NCBI RefSeq assembly: GCF_001905665.1
Contig: NZ_LIVX01000007.1
Span: 186,001 to 250,000 of the forward strand
Length of the DNA stretch: 64,000 nucleotides
From: Streptomyces sp. CB02261
GTDB taxonomy: Bacteria; Actinomycetota; Actinomycetes; Streptomycetales; Streptomycetaceae
Reading direction: 5' to 3'
Positions 1 to 8,852 of the stretch are shown here, in pieces. Every line of letters begins with the position of its first letter. Positions within the stretch are counted from its first letter, which is position 1. The translations under genes and the position numbers were made by a program. The notes beneath the pieces are model-generated. The model did not search any database and was not told the DNA's origin. It worked only from the letters and a program-made list of their open reading frames with translations.

Positions 1-1610
1 TCGGTCTCGCCCTCCTCGGCCCCGACCTGCGGTTCCTGCGCGTCAACGACGCCCTGGCCCGGATGAACGGAGTGGCCGCCGCCCAGCACGTGGGCCGCCG
101 CCTCACCGAGGTGGTGCCCGGGGTCAACGCCGACTCACTGGAATCCCTGATGCGCCAGGTCCTCCACAGCGGGACCGCCGTCGTCGACGCGCGCCGGGTC
201 GGCCGTACCCCCGCCGACCCCGACCGCGACCACATCTGGTCCTGCTCGTACGCCCCGCTGATCGACCGGACCGACCGCCGGTCCCTGGGGCTGATCGCCT
301 CCCTCGTGGACATCACCGAGAGCCAGGAGGCCCACAGCGAGGTCGAGCGGGCCCGGCACCGCTTCGCCCTGCTCAGCGAGGCCGGCGCCCGGATCGGCAC
401 CACCCTGGACCTCAAGCAGACGGCGGAGGAGGCGGTCCGTTTCCTCGTGCCGCAGCTCGCCGACTCGGCGGACGTGCAGATGCTGGAGTCCGTCCTCGAA
501 CCGGACGACCCCGCGGCCTCGACGCGCGGGGTGCTGCGACGGCTCGCCGCGCGCTTCCCCGACCCCACGGCACCCACGTCGATGCTCGCCCCCGGGCAGA
601 CCTTCCAGCTCCCGCTGGACTCGGTGTACGAGCAGGTCGTCGCCCGCGGCCGGCCCACCGACCTCTTCACGTCCGACATCCCGGCGCTCTTCACCGACCC
701 GCGCACCGAGGCGCTCCGTACCTACTTCGCCACCCGGATCGGTGCGGCGCGGCTCGTGCCCCTGGTGGCCAGGGGCCAGGTGCTCGGCGCGGTCACGGTG
801 ACCCGGCTGAGGACCCGTGAGCCCTTCGACGAGCAGGACTGTGTCCTCATCGACGAGGTCGTGGCCCGCGCCGCCCTCAACATCGACAACGCCCGCCTCT
901 ACACGACCCAGCGGGAGGCGGCCCTCACCCTCCAGCGCAGCCTCACCAACAGCGAACTCCCCGACGTCACCGGCCTCGAACTCACCGGCCGCTACCTGCC
1001 CGCGAGCTCCCACGACGTCGGCGGTGACTGGTTCGACGCCATCGCCCTGCCGGGCGGCAGGACGGGCCTCGTCATCGGCGACGTCATGGGGCACGGCATC
1101 CACGCGGCGGCCGTCATGGGCCAGCTGCGCACGGCGGTACGGACCCTGGCCCGCCACGACATCCCGCCGGCGCGGATGCTCAGCTCCCTCGACGCCGTCG
1201 TCGCCGACCTCGGCGAGGACACCATGGCGACCTGCGTGTACGCCGTCCACGACCCGGCCACCGGCGGCTGGGTCATCGCCCGCGCCGGACACCCGCCGCC
1301 CGCCGTGGCGGCCCCGGACGGCACCATCACCTTCCTCGACGGACCGCCCGGAACACCGCTGGGCACCGGCGGCCACGACTTCGGCACCGAGGAGCTCTCC
1401 CTGCCGGCGGGCGGGCTCCTGGTGCTCTACACGGACGGCCTCATCGAGGCGCGCGACCGCGACCTCGACGAGGGGATGCGCCAGCTCGGCCGGGCGCTCA
1501 CGAACCTCGACCGCCCGCTGGACACGCTGTGCGACGAGATCCTGCACCGGCTCCTCGTGGGCCCCGCCCAGGACGACGTGGCGATGCTGCTGGCCCGGGT
1601 CACGCGCTGA
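1..1610 (+). CDS. PAS-GAF-SpoIIE (PP2C) protein phosphatase, 5' truncated
   Basis: Serine/threonine phosphatase of the SpoIIE/RsbU type, expected to dephosphorylate a STAS-domain anti-anti-sigma factor. The frame is open from base 3 to the window edge and the upstream residues (ALLGPDLRFLRVNDALA) are a normal PAS start, so the gene begins outside the window; the ATG at 63 is internal. In order: end of a PAS domain, a GAF domain (about bases 350-920), then the PP2C domain with GGDWFD (near 1020), GDVMGHG (near 1080), YTDGLIEA (near 1430) and QDDVAML (near 1570). All the expected metal-binding Asp motifs are present, so it should be active. Its stop lies only 4 bases from the stop of the convergent molybdate transporter gene. 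Confidence 0.9.
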   Translation, partial: GLALLGPDLRFLRVNDALARMNGVAAAQHVGRRLTEVVPGVNADSLESLMRQVLHSGTAVVDARRVGRTPADPDRDHIWSCSYAPLIDRTDRRSLGLIASLVDITESQEAHSEVERARHRFALLSEAGARIGTTLDLKQTAEEAVRFLVPQLADSADVQMLESVLEPDDPAASTRGVLRRLAARFPDPTAPTSMLAPGQTFQLPLDSVYEQVVARGRPTDLFTSDIPALFTDPRTEALRTYFATRIGAARLVPLVARGQVLGAVTVTRLRTREPFDEQDCVLIDEVVARAALNIDNARLYTTQREAALTLQRSLTNSELPDVTGLELTGRYLPASSHDVGGDWFDAIALPGGRTGLVIGDVMGHGIHAAAVMGQLRTAVRTLARHDIPPARMLSSLDAVVADLGEDTMATCVYAVHDPATGGWVIARAGHPPPAVAAPDGTITFLDGPPGTPLGTGGHDFGTEELSLPAGGLLVLYTDGLIEARDRDLDEGMRQLGRALTNLDRPLDTLCDEILHRLLVGPAQDDVAMLLARVTR

Positions 1611-1614
1611 GAGA

Positions 1615-3573
1615 TCACAGGGGTACGACGGTCACCTCGGTCGCCTTGACGCCCGTCCAGACCGGCACCCCGTCCGCGAGGCCCAGTTCGGCGGCGGCCT
1701 GCGGGGTGATCTCCGCGACGAGCGAAGGGGCCCGGTCCGAGGTGACGAGGACCCGGAGCCGGCTGCCGCTCGCGGTGATCTCGCGTACGGTCCCCGGCCA
1801 GACGTTACGAGGGCTCCCGCCCGGCCGTTCGCGGTGCACGGCCACCGCCTCGGGCGCGATGATCGCGAGCGCGGGCGTTCCCGGCGGCGGCTGCTCGGCG
1901 GTGATGAGAGCGCCGCCCCCGTCCAGGTCGAGGCCGTCCGCGGTGGCGGTGCCGGCCCACGCGTTGCGGCCGAGCATGCGGGCGACCCACGGCGACCGGG
2001 GATGACGGGAGACCTCGGCGGGCGAGGCGTCCTGGAGCGGACGTCCGTCCTGGAGGACGAGGACGCGGTCGGCGAGGGACACGGCTTCGACCGGGTCGTG
2101 GGTGACGATCAGGCAGACGCCGCCGAAACCGGCGAGGTGACTGCGCAGGGTGTGCCGGACGTGGGCGCGGGTGGTCTGGTCGAGGGCGGCGAGCGGCTCG
2201 TCGAGGAGCAGCAGCCGGGGCCGTGCGGCCAGCGCCCGCGCCAGGGCGACCCGCTGGGCCTGTCCGCCGGACAGCTCGGCCGGGCGACGGCGGGCGAGGT
2301 GGCCGACGCCGAGGCGGTCGAGCCAGCGCTGCGCCTCCCGGCGGGCCTCGGCGCGCGGGACTCCGCGGGCCCGCAGCCCGTACGCGGTGTTGGCGAGCGC
2401 GGACAGTCGGGGGAACAGGGCGCCGTCCTGCGGCACCCACGCCACCTGACGGCGGTGCGGCGGCAGTTCGGTGACGTCGGTGTCGCCGAGCCGCAGCACC
2501 GCGTGGGCCCGGGTGGTGAGCCCGAGGAGGGCACGGAGGAGGGTCGTCTTGCCGGCGCCGTTGGGGCCGACGACGGCGATCGTGGTGCCGGGCCCGGCGT
2601 CCAGGACCAGCTCGGTGAAGCCGTCGACCTCCGCGTGCAGCGCCCAGCGTCCGTCCGCCGCGGCACCCCCGTCCCCGGTGTCGGGGGCCGGTCCGGCGGG
2701 CGGGGCGGCCGGGCCCACGGGCTCCTCCACCGGGACGTCCGGTGTGCGAGGACGGCGTGCGGACGGCGTTCCGGTCCAGTTGCCGCGCAGGGCGAGGAGG
2801 ACGGCCATCGCGATGGCGAGCAGCAGCAGCGAGACGGAGGTGGCGGCCTCGGGTTCCTCCTGGAGCAGCAGGTAGACCTGGAGCGGCAGGGTCTGCGTGG
2901 TGCCGGGCAGGTTGCCGGCGAAGGTGATCGTGGCGCCGAACTCACCCAGCGCCCGGGCCCAGGTCAGCGCGGCACCGGCGAGCAGACCCGGGGCGACCAT
3001 CGGCAGCGTGACGGTGAAGAAGACCCGGACCGGCGAGGCGCCGAGCGACGCCGCCGTCTCCTCGTACCGGGGGCGCAGACCGCCCAGCGCGCCCTCCAGG
3101 CTGATGACGAGGAACGGCATGGCGACGAAGGTCGCGGCGACGACGGCGCCCGAGGTGTGGAAGGGCAGCGTCACCCCGAAGGTGCTCTCCAGCCAGGGGC
3201 CGAGGAGACCACGGCGGCCGAAGGCGAGCAGCAGCGCCACGCCGCCGACCGTCGGCGGCAGCACCATGGGCAGCAGGACGAGGGACCGGACGATCGCCTT
3301 CCCGCGGAACGGCACCCGGGCCAGCAACCAGGCCAGCGGTACCCCGAGCAGCAGCGAGAGACCGAGTGCCCAGACGGACACCACCACGGACAGCGTGAGG
3401 GCCTCGACGGTGGCGGGACTCGTCAGATGCGCGCCGAGCGCATCCCATTCCGTGCGGGCCAGCACGCCGACGAGCGGCAGCAGCAGGAACGCGATGGCGA
3501 GCAGCGCGGGCACGGCGAGCAGGAGCGGGGTGCGGGGGCCGCGCCCGGGGGGACGACCGTGCAGGCGTTTCAT
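1615..3573 (-). CDS. modBC: Molybdate ABC transporter, fused permease and ATPase (ModB-ModC)
   Basis: A 652-residue fusion of the two inner-membrane components of a molybdate importer. Residues about 1-265 are a ModB-type permease with several hydrophobic segments and an EAA-type loop (EETAASLGASP). A Pro/Ala-rich linker follows, then a ModC ATPase with Walker A GPNGAGKTT, signature LSGGQAQR and Walker B LLLLDEP. The last 130 or so residues resemble TOBE oxyanion-binding domains. modB and modC are separate genes in most bacteria; fusions are known in actinobacteria. It is last in a minus-strand set after the HTH-TOBE regulator and modA. The ATG at 3573 has only a weak ribosome site, so its translation may depend on the upstream genes. 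Confidence 0.92.
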   Translation of the reverse strand: MKRLHGRPPGRGPRTPLLLAVPALLAIAFLLLPLVGVLARTEWDALGAHLTSPATVEALTLSVVVSVWALGLSLLLGVPLAWLLARVPFRGKAIVRSLVLLPMVLPPTVGGVALLLAFGRRGLLGPWLESTFGVTLPFHTSGAVVAATFVAMPFLVISLEGALGGLRPRYEETAASLGASPVRVFFTVTLPMVAPGLLAGAALTWARALGEFGATITFAGNLPGTTQTLPLQVYLLLQEEPEAATSVSLLLLAIAMAVLLALRGNWTGTPSARRPRTPDVPVEEPVGPAAPPAGPAPDTGDGGAAADGRWALHAEVDGFTELVLDAGPGTTIAVVGPNGAGKTTLLRALLGLTTRAHAVLRLGDTDVTELPPHRRQVAWVPQDGALFPRLSALANTAYGLRARGVPRAEARREAQRWLDRLGVGHLARRRPAELSGGQAQRVALARALAARPRLLLLDEPLAALDQTTRAHVRHTLRSHLAGFGGVCLIVTHDPVEAVSLADRVLVLQDGRPLQDASPAEVSRHPRSPWVARMLGRNAWAGTATADGLDLDGGGALITAEQPPPGTPALAIIAPEAVAVHRERPGGSPRNVWPGTVREITASGSRLRVLVTSDRAPSLVAEITPQAAAELGLADGVPVWTGVKATEVTVVPL

Positions 3574-3693
3574 CGTTCGTTCCAGGCGTCTAGGGGGGGC
3601 GGCGGAGGGGGTGGAACCCGTGGTCCTTCCCGGAGCGGGGGCGGGAGCTGTCCGGCCCCCGGACGCGGACAGCCCCCACGTGCGTCTCCGGGA

Positions 3694-4512
3694 CTACGGC
3701 TTCTGGAAGCCGGCGTCCTGGAGGATCTTCTGCGCCTCGGGCGAGGACAGCCAGGCGACGAAGGCCGCCGCGGCCGCCGCGTTCTCCGAGTCCTTGATCG
3801 TGGCGGCCGGGTAGGCGGCGACGGCGTTCTGGGCGTCCGGGATCTCGACGGCGTCCACCTTGTCCTTCGCGCTCTCGGCATCGGTCCGGTAGACGAGTCC
3901 GGCGTCGGCCTCGCCCAGCTCGACCTTGCTGAGGACGGCACGGACGTTGGGCTCCTGCGAGACCGGCTTCACCGTGATCTTCTGCGCGTCGAGGATCTTC
4001 GCGCTGTACTTGCCGGCCGGGACCTCGGGGGCGGCGAGGACGACTTTCAGCCGGGTGTCCGCGAGGTCCTTCAGCTCGTCGACCTTGAGCGGGTTGCCCT
4101 CGGCGGTGGCGATCACCAGCCGGTTCCTGGCGATGACGGTCGGGGTGCCGGTGTCCGCCCTGACCTTGTCCATGCTCTTGGTGTCGGCGGTGATCAGGGC
4201 GTCGGCGGGGGAGCCCTGGGCGACCTGGGCGACGAGTTCCTGGGAACCGGCGAAGGAGAAGGTGATGCGGGTGCCGGGGTGGGCCTTCTCGTAGGCGGCC
4301 CCGGCGGTCTTGAACACATCGGTGAGGGACGCGGCGGCGAGCACCGTGAGACGGGCCGCGGGCGGCCCGGAGGCCGTGGAGCCGGTGCCGGGCTTCGACG
4401 GCCCGTCCTCCGGTCCGCTGTCGCCGCCGCAGGCGGTCAGCGGCAGCAGCAGCCCGGCCGTGGCGGCGACGGCGAGGGCCCGGCGACCGGAGAGAGTGCG
4501 GGTGGGACGCAT
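3694..4512 (-). CDS. modA: Molybdate-binding lipoprotein ModA
   Basis: Periplasmic-type solute-binding protein of the molybdate importer, 272 residues. The N-terminus is a lipoprotein signal: basic RRAL, a hydrophobic run, then the lipobox LTAC with the lipidated Cys near residue 28, followed by a Gly/Ser/Pro-rich tether. The mature part starts with the ModA signature (LTVLAAASLTDVF) and contains FSFAGSQELVAQV and GSPADALITAD, which line the oxyanion pocket in the family. It lies between the small HTH-TOBE gene and the modBC fusion on the same strand, so a transport operon is clear. Ligand choice between molybdate and tungstate cannot be read from the sequence. Confidence 0.93.
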   Translation of the reverse strand: MRPTRTLSGRRALAVAATAGLLLPLTACGGDSGPEDGPSKPGTGSTASGPPAARLTVLAAASLTDVFKTAGAAYEKAHPGTRITFSFAGSQELVAQVAQGSPADALITADTKSMDKVRADTGTPTVIARNRLVIATAEGNPLKVDELKDLADTRLKVVLAAPEVPAGKYSAKILDAQKITVKPVSQEPNVRAVLSKVELGEADAGLVYRTDAESAKDKVDAVEIPDAQNAVAAYPAATIKDSENAAAAAAFVAWLSSPEAQKILQDAGFQKP

Positions 4513-4581
4513 GAGGGTGGGACTCCTTGGGCGTGGGGCGGCGCTGCCGCCCGGGCAGAGAGGGACCCGGACCGCACGGGG

Positions 4582-4998
4582 TCAGGTCCGGTCGATGTGC
4601 ACGCTGGTCGACTTCACGCGGGCGGTGGCCTGCATGCCGACCTCGAGGCCCAGTTCCTCGACGGCCTCGCGGGTGAGGAGCGACACGAGCCGGTGCGGCC
4701 CGGCCTGGATCTCCACCTGCGCGGCGACGTCGCCGAGTTTCACCGCCGTGACGATGCCGGGGAAGGCGTTGCGCGCCGAGGTGTACGGCACGTCCTCGTC
4801 CCCCGGGCCGTTCTGCGCGACTTCGACGGAGAAGGCGGCCAGGTCACGGCCGTCGATGAGACGCCGGCCGTTCTCGTCGCGATGGGTCGCGACCCGGCCC
4901 GCGTCGGCCCAGCGGCGTGCGGTGTCGGGGCTCACGCCCAGCAGGCGCGCCGCCTGTCCGATGGTGTAGGACTGCATGTGCGACACGTTAGGCCGCAT
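4582..4998 (-). CDS. Small HTH-TOBE molybdate-responsive regulator
   Basis: A 138-residue protein with two parts. Residues 6-60 are a MerR-like helix-turn-helix with the excisionase-type motif YTIGQAARLLGVSPDTARRW. Residues about 70-138 are a single TOBE (mop) domain (RNAFPGIVTAVKLGDVAAQVE) that binds molybdate in related proteins. It heads the minus-strand molybdate set and most likely senses cytoplasmic molybdate and adjusts modA-modBC expression, filling the role that ModE has in other bacteria although the HTH is of a different family. The ATG at 4998 fits the HTH start. Role inferred from domains and context. Confidence 0.85.
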   Translation of the reverse strand: MRPNVSHMQSYTIGQAARLLGVSPDTARRWADAGRVATHRDENGRRLIDGRDLAAFSVEVAQNGPGDEDVPYTSARNAFPGIVTAVKLGDVAAQVEIQAGPHRLVSLLTREAVEELGLEVGMQATARVKSTSVHIDRT

Positions 4999-5091
4999 GA
5001 GCTCTCATCTGCAATGAATCAGGGATCATCTCATCGCATCTGCCAAGGCGCCTGGAGGAACCGCCAAGAATGCGGGTGCAGTGGGGCGCGG

Positions 5092-5113
5092 TACCCCCCG
5101 CCCAAGGGGGGCG
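5092..5113 (-). terminator. Hairpin just after the Lrp-family gene
   Basis: Six C residues (5094-5099) and six G residues (5106-5111) can pair across a six-base loop immediately after the stop codon of the Lrp-family gene. There is no long U tract, which is usual for streptomycete terminators. Prediction only. Confidence 0.4.
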
Positions 5114-5599
5114 TCAGCGGGGGCCGGTGCCCGCCCGCCGACCGATGGCCTCGACCAGGGGCAGCAGCCGGTGGGTCACCCGCTCGCGCAGGGCGATCTC
5201 GGTCCGGGTGCGGACCACGCCCGGCAGCTGGATCAGACGCTGGATGACGTCCTCCAGGTGCCCGGCGTCCCGGGCCACCACCCGGGTGAGGAGGTCGCCG
5301 CCACCGGTGATGGAGAAGGCCTCCACGATCTCCGGGACCGTGGCGAGCGCCTCTCCGACCTCGTCCAGATGCCCCTGGGTCACCTCGATGTGGACGAACG
5401 CGAGGACCGGGTGCCCCAAGGCGGCGGGGGAGAGGACGGGCCCCGTCGCGGTGATCACGCCGTCCCGCTCCAGGCGGTCGATCCTGGCCTGCACGGTGCC
5501 CCGCGCCACCCCCAGGATCCGCGCGTACTCCCGCACGCTCGTCCGCGGCTGCTCGATCAGCAGCCGCAGGATCCGGGTGTCGAGCTCGTCCACGGCCAT
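5114..5599 (-). CDS. Lrp/AsnC-family transcriptional regulator
   Basis: 161 residues with the usual Lrp layout: an N-terminal AsnC-type winged helix-turn-helix (DTRILRLLIEQPRTSVREYA, then RGTVQARIDRLERDGVI) and a C-terminal RAM ligand-binding and oligomerisation domain from about residue 70. These regulators respond to amino acids or related small molecules. The ATG at 5599 is preceded by GAGGAGG at a workable distance. It is followed on the same strand by the molybdate locus, but 115 bases and a hairpin separate them, so it is probably its own unit. The ligand cannot be deduced. Confidence 0.9.
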   Translation of the reverse strand: MAVDELDTRILRLLIEQPRTSVREYARILGVARGTVQARIDRLERDGVITATGPVLSPAALGHPVLAFVHIEVTQGHLDEVGEALATVPEIVEAFSITGGGDLLTRVVARDAGHLEDVIQRLIQLPGVVRTRTEIALRERVTHRLLPLVEAIGRRAGTGPR

Positions 5600-5675
5600 G
5601 CCCCGCCGTCCTCCTCGGACTCGGTCCCGGCCCCGGGTCCGGACCGGACTCGGGACCGTAGAAGATCATTTCGGG

Positions 5676-6716
5676 TCAATCCTGGTGCAGAACCTGATCC
5701 ACGTCCCCGTGGGACGGGGTGCGCAGCGCGCTCTCGCCCCGCGACCAGGCCTCCACGAGACGGTTGCCGAACCGGTCGTCCAGGAGACAGGTCGCCGCGA
5801 TGCCGAACGTGACCTCCGGCGCGAGTTCCGGCTCGTCCTCCAGGAGACCGCTCACGACCTCCCGGCGTACCACCTGCTCGTGGACGGCGTCCGCCTCCAC
5901 GTGCTCGTCGTAGTACCGCTCCGCCGCCGGGCCCGCCCCCGACCGGCGCAGCGCGGCGGCGAGCCGCGAAGCGGCCGGCGACGAGGTGATCTCCAGGACG
6001 GCGAAATGCCCCACGATCGCCCCGCGGAGCCTGCGGTGCAGGCCGAACAGCGACATGAGGTTCGAGGCCGCGAGCGTCTCGGCGCCGGCCAGGTCCACGA
6101 AGCGCCCGTACGCGGGGTCGAGACCCAGCGCGGTCATGAGGTCGGCGTACAGCCCGGCGTGCATCCGTTCCGCCCGCCCGCAGCCGTACTCGTCGTAGGC
6201 GATCGCCACCATGGCCGCCTTGGCACGCCCCCGCAGCCTGGGCACGGCCCAGAGCTGCGGATCGGCCTCCCGGAGCTGGGACACGGAGCGGAGCACCGCG
6301 TGCTCGCGCAGCTGCCACAGTTCTCCCCGGGACACCAGGTACTGGGCCGCGCCGGTGTCCTCGGCCGGTTCCACCAGCAGGGCGGCGAGCGCCTCGTCCA
6401 CGTCCGGACGGTCGCGGCAGTCGTGCCGCAGCGCGCTCTCGAAGCGGTGCTCCAGGAGCGCCCGCACCCCGAGCAGGCCCGCGTCCCATTCGAGCGTCTC
6501 GGGAACCCCGTCGAAGCCCTGGTAGTGCTGCTCGTAACAGAGGTGCAGGGCGAGCTGCAGATCCTCCCCGTACGGGGAGCAGCGGGCGATCTGCGACGCG
6601 CTCGGCAGCTGCTCGGCGCCGCCCCCGAGCAGCCGTCTTCGTACGGCGTACGAGACGTCGCCGCGCGCCTCGGGCACGGGAGGCGCCGCTCTCGTGAGCG
6701 GGGGAACGACGGTCAT
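5676..6716 (-). CDS. Iron-containing redox enzyme family protein
   Basis: 346 residues that match the heme-oxygenase-like, iron-containing redox enzyme family, helical-bundle proteins often carrying a di-iron or mono-iron site. Helices rich in Glu/His include CYEQHYQGFD (near 60), IAYDEYGCGRAERMHAGLY (near 180) and YYDEHVEADAVHEQV (near 285), which supply plausible metal ligands. The start codon overlaps the stop of the CDGSH iron-sulfur gene as ATGA, so the two are translationally coupled and probably work together in iron or redox metabolism. The substrate is unknown. Confidence 0.8.
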   Translation of the reverse strand: MTVVPPLTRAAPPVPEARGDVSYAVRRRLLGGGAEQLPSASQIARCSPYGEDLQLALHLCYEQHYQGFDGVPETLEWDAGLLGVRALLEHRFESALRHDCRDRPDVDEALAALLVEPAEDTGAAQYLVSRGELWQLREHAVLRSVSQLREADPQLWAVPRLRGRAKAAMVAIAYDEYGCGRAERMHAGLYADLMTALGLDPAYGRFVDLAGAETLAASNLMSLFGLHRRLRGAIVGHFAVLEITSSPAASRLAAALRRSGAGPAAERYYDEHVEADAVHEQVVRREVVSGLLEDEPELAPEVTFGIAATCLLDDRFGNRLVEAWSRGESALRTPSHGDVDQVLHQD

Positions 6717-7222
6717 GGGGTCCGCGCCTCCTCGGTCGGCCCGCCCGGCTCCGTGCCCGCCCGGCCGGATGCGTCGGCGGCGGAACTGTGGGCCTCGGAG
6801 CCGCGCGCCTCGCCTCCGTCAGCATCGGAGGCGCGCGCCTGGGATCCGTCGATCTCGGAGGCGCGCGCCTCGGATCCGTCGGCCTCGCCTCCGTCAGCCT
6901 CGGAGCCGTCGGCTTCGGATCCGTCCGCCCCGGTGCCGGAAGGGCGCGGCCCGCGAGCCGCCTTCGTGCGGGAGCCGCGCTTGAGACGCGGGCGGTGGCT
7001 CGTGTCGCAGAACGGCGCCCGCAGGCTCCGCCGGCAGGTGCACAGGGCCATCATGGGGCGGTCGCAGTGGACCACCGACCCGTCCGGCATGACGATGTCC
7101 GCCGGGCCCTCCATCAGGAGCGGGCCCTCGGGGAGGGGCTCGACCCGAGGGGCCGCCCGCCCGGCGGCCCGGGTTCCGGACCCGGGGCTCACCCCGTCGT
7201 TCACGTCAGGGGAAACGGACAT
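6713..7222 (-). CDS. CDGSH-type iron-sulfur protein with repetitive acidic tail
   Basis: The ATG at 7222 gives 169 residues; upstream in-frame codons are unlikely to be used. A single CDGSH-type cluster-binding motif is present as CTCRRSLRAPFCDTSH, with three Cys and one His as ligands for a [2Fe-2S] cluster; the usual CDG is CDT here. The C-terminal half is a low-complexity tail of alternating ADGSEA and ARASE-type units (bases about 6730-6925), likely disordered and variable by slippage. It is coupled by an ATGA overlap to the iron-containing redox enzyme downstream, which suggests an electron-transfer or iron-handling partner. Confidence 0.85.
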   Translation of the reverse strand: MSVSPDVNDGVSPGSGTRAAGRAAPRVEPLPEGPLLMEGPADIVMPDGSVVHCDRPMMALCTCRRSLRAPFCDTSHRPRLKRGSRTKAARGPRPSGTGADGSEADGSEADGGEADGSEARASEIDGSQARASDADGGEARGSEAHSSAADASGRAGTEPGGPTEEARTP

Positions 7223-7277
7223 CACACACCACCGATCGGATGGACGGCACCGCTCGCACACGACGGCCCGGAGCGCA

Positions 7278-8000
7278 TCACGGCCTCCACGAGCGGATCA
7301 CGACGAGTTCCTCCGTACGCGCGCCGGGCGGGATCAGACCCTGGGCCGCCAGCCAGTCCGACCGCCCCGAGAGCACCGGCCCGAAGGACTCCGTACGCCG
7401 GTCCACGACACGGGCCTCGAGACCCTGCCGTCCGAGCGCGTCCAGGGTGGCGTCGACACCCGAGAGCGACGACTGGACGAGCAGCAGGACGCCCGAGGGC
7501 GTCAGGAGCCGGGGTGCCCGGGCGCAGACCCGGTCGAGGAGCAGCCGGCCGTCGGTCCCCGCGTCCCAGCTCCTCCGCGCGCCCCGGGCCGGCACCTCCG
7601 GGTCCTCGCTGGGCACGTACGGCGGGTTCACGGTGACCAGATCGAAGCGCTCGTGGGGCACCGCCGCGTCCAGGTCGCCGCGCAGCACCCGGATCCGGCA
7701 GCGGTGCCGCAGGGCGTTCAGCTTCGCGGTGGCGATGGCGGAGCGCGAGATGTCGACGGCGGTGGCCCGGGCGCCGTGCCGGGCGGCGACGAGGGCGAGG
7801 GCGCCGGTCCCCGTACACAGGTCGAGCGAGCGCGCGCCCGGCCTCAGCTCCTCGCGCCGTAGGTGCGCCGCGAGCAGGCTCGTGTCCGACTGGGGCGCGT
7901 AGACCCCGGGGAGACGCCACATCCGCGGGACGTGCGCCGACGGCGTCAGGCCGTCCACCGGCGCGAGCGCTCCCCCGGCACCCGTCGTCAGAATCTTCAT
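7278..8000 (-). CDS. HemK2/MTQ2-like class I methyltransferase
   Basis: S-adenosylmethionine-dependent methyltransferase of about 240 residues with the SAM-binding motif LDLCTGTGALALVAA and the catalytic VNPPYVPSE (NPPY) that marks N5-glutamine/N6-adenine methyltransferases. The short form without the PrmC N-terminal domain resembles HemK2/MTQ2 proteins, which methylate glutamine or other protein side chains. I chose the ATG at 8000, which has AGGAG seven bases upstream; the GTG at 8015 overlaps that ribosome site. It lies 55 bases upstream of the CDGSH gene and may be first in that operon. The substrate is unknown. Confidence 0.87.
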   Translation of the reverse strand: MKILTTGAGGALAPVDGLTPSAHVPRMWRLPGVYAPQSDTSLLAAHLRREELRPGARSLDLCTGTGALALVAARHGARATAVDISRSAIATAKLNALRHRCRIRVLRGDLDAAVPHERFDLVTVNPPYVPSEDPEVPARGARRSWDAGTDGRLLLDRVCARAPRLLTPSGVLLLVQSSLSGVDATLDALGRQGLEARVVDRRTESFGPVLSGRSDWLAAQGLIPPGARTEELVVIRSWRP

Positions 8001-8096
8001 CTCCGGTCTCCTCACTCGTCGGTCGGTCCGCGAATACCCCTGACCTGCTCCGCCATGCGGGGTGCCCCCGTCACGGCCGAGGTGTCGGCCGTGTAC

Positions 8097-8121
8097 GCAT
8101 GAGGTGAGATTCGTCGGGTAC
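8097..8121 (+). promoter_or_regulatory. Sigma-B-type promoter: GCAT, 15-base spacer, GGGTAC
   Basis: GCAT at 8097-8100 and GGGTAC at 8116-8121 are separated by exactly 15 bases. This fits the Streptomyces sigma-B consensus GNNT-N14/16-GGGTAC/T. Transcription would start near 8129, about 40 bases before the SRPBCC gene. The same -35 and spacer occur before the sigma-factor gene and the DUF5133 gene in this window. Confidence 0.6.
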
Positions 8122-8171
8122 GCGCCGGTCGATCGCGAAACAGACCGTGACTACTCGGAGGAGGCAGCACC

Positions 8172-8813
8172 ATGAGCATGGTCGAGCAGACGATCGACGT
8201 GGATGTACCGGTGCGGACGGCGTACAACCAGTGGACGCAGTTCGAGGAGTTCCCGAAGTTCATGGAAGGCGTCGAGGAGGTCCGCCAGATCGACGACCGG
8301 CACTCTCACTGGCAGACCAAGGTCGCCGGTGTGCGGCGCGAGTTCGACACGGAGATCATCGACCAGCTGCCGGACGAGCGCATCTCGTGGCGGACGGTCG
8401 CGGGCGACACCCGGCAGAAGGGTGTGGTGAGCTTCCAGCAGCTCGACAGCGAGCACACCCGGGTACGGCTGGCGATGGACGTCGAGGCCGACGGGATGAT
8501 GGAGAAGCTCGGAGAGGCCGTCGGCGTCCTGGACCGGCGGGTCAAGGGAGACCTGAAGCGGTTCAAGGGCTACGTCGAGGAGCACGGCCACGAGTCGGGC
8601 GGCTGGCGCGGCCGCGTCCGCCCGGCCGATGCCGACACCGCGCAGGGCCCCGTGGGCGGCATGACGGGCGAGGGCCCCGGACCGGTGCGGGGCGAACCCG
8701 GACCGACGACGGGGATGACCGGGACGACGGGCATGGGAGCGGCCGGCGGCCTCGGTGAGTCCCGTCCCGTTCAGCCGAGGCCCGACGACCCGGACTCCAT
8801 CGACCGCATCTGA
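8172..8813 (+). CDS. SRPBCC (cyclase/dehydrase, START-like) family protein
   Basis: 213 residues. Positions 1-145 form an SRPBCC fold of the polyketide cyclase/coenzyme Q-binding type (TIDVDVPVRTAYNQWTQFEE at the start, DRRVKGDLKRFKGYVEE at the last helix). The remaining 65 residues are a Gly/Pro/Thr-rich tail that looks disordered. Such proteins bind hydrophobic ligands or lipids; stress-induced copies are frequent in streptomycetes. The ATG at 8172 has an excellent GGAGGAGG ribosome site. It is the first gene of a long co-directional run and sits behind a sigma-B-type promoter, so general-stress induction is the best guess. Confidence 0.88.
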   Translation: MSMVEQTIDVDVPVRTAYNQWTQFEEFPKFMEGVEEVRQIDDRHSHWQTKVAGVRREFDTEIIDQLPDERISWRTVAGDTRQKGVVSFQQLDSEHTRVRLAMDVEADGMMEKLGEAVGVLDRRVKGDLKRFKGYVEEHGHESGGWRGRVRPADADTAQGPVGGMTGEGPGPVRGEPGPTTGMTGTTGMGAAGGLGESRPVQPRPDDPDSIDRI

Positions 8814-8852
8814 CCGAACGGCGGCCCGGAGCCGCTCGAAGGGACCCCGGAC

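Noticed and set aside
6788..7636. A plus-strand frame whose translation looks like a pentapeptide-repeat protein
   Set aside because: The pattern is the antisense reading of the repetitive acidic tail of the CDGSH protein; the real gene has a conserved cluster-binding motif.
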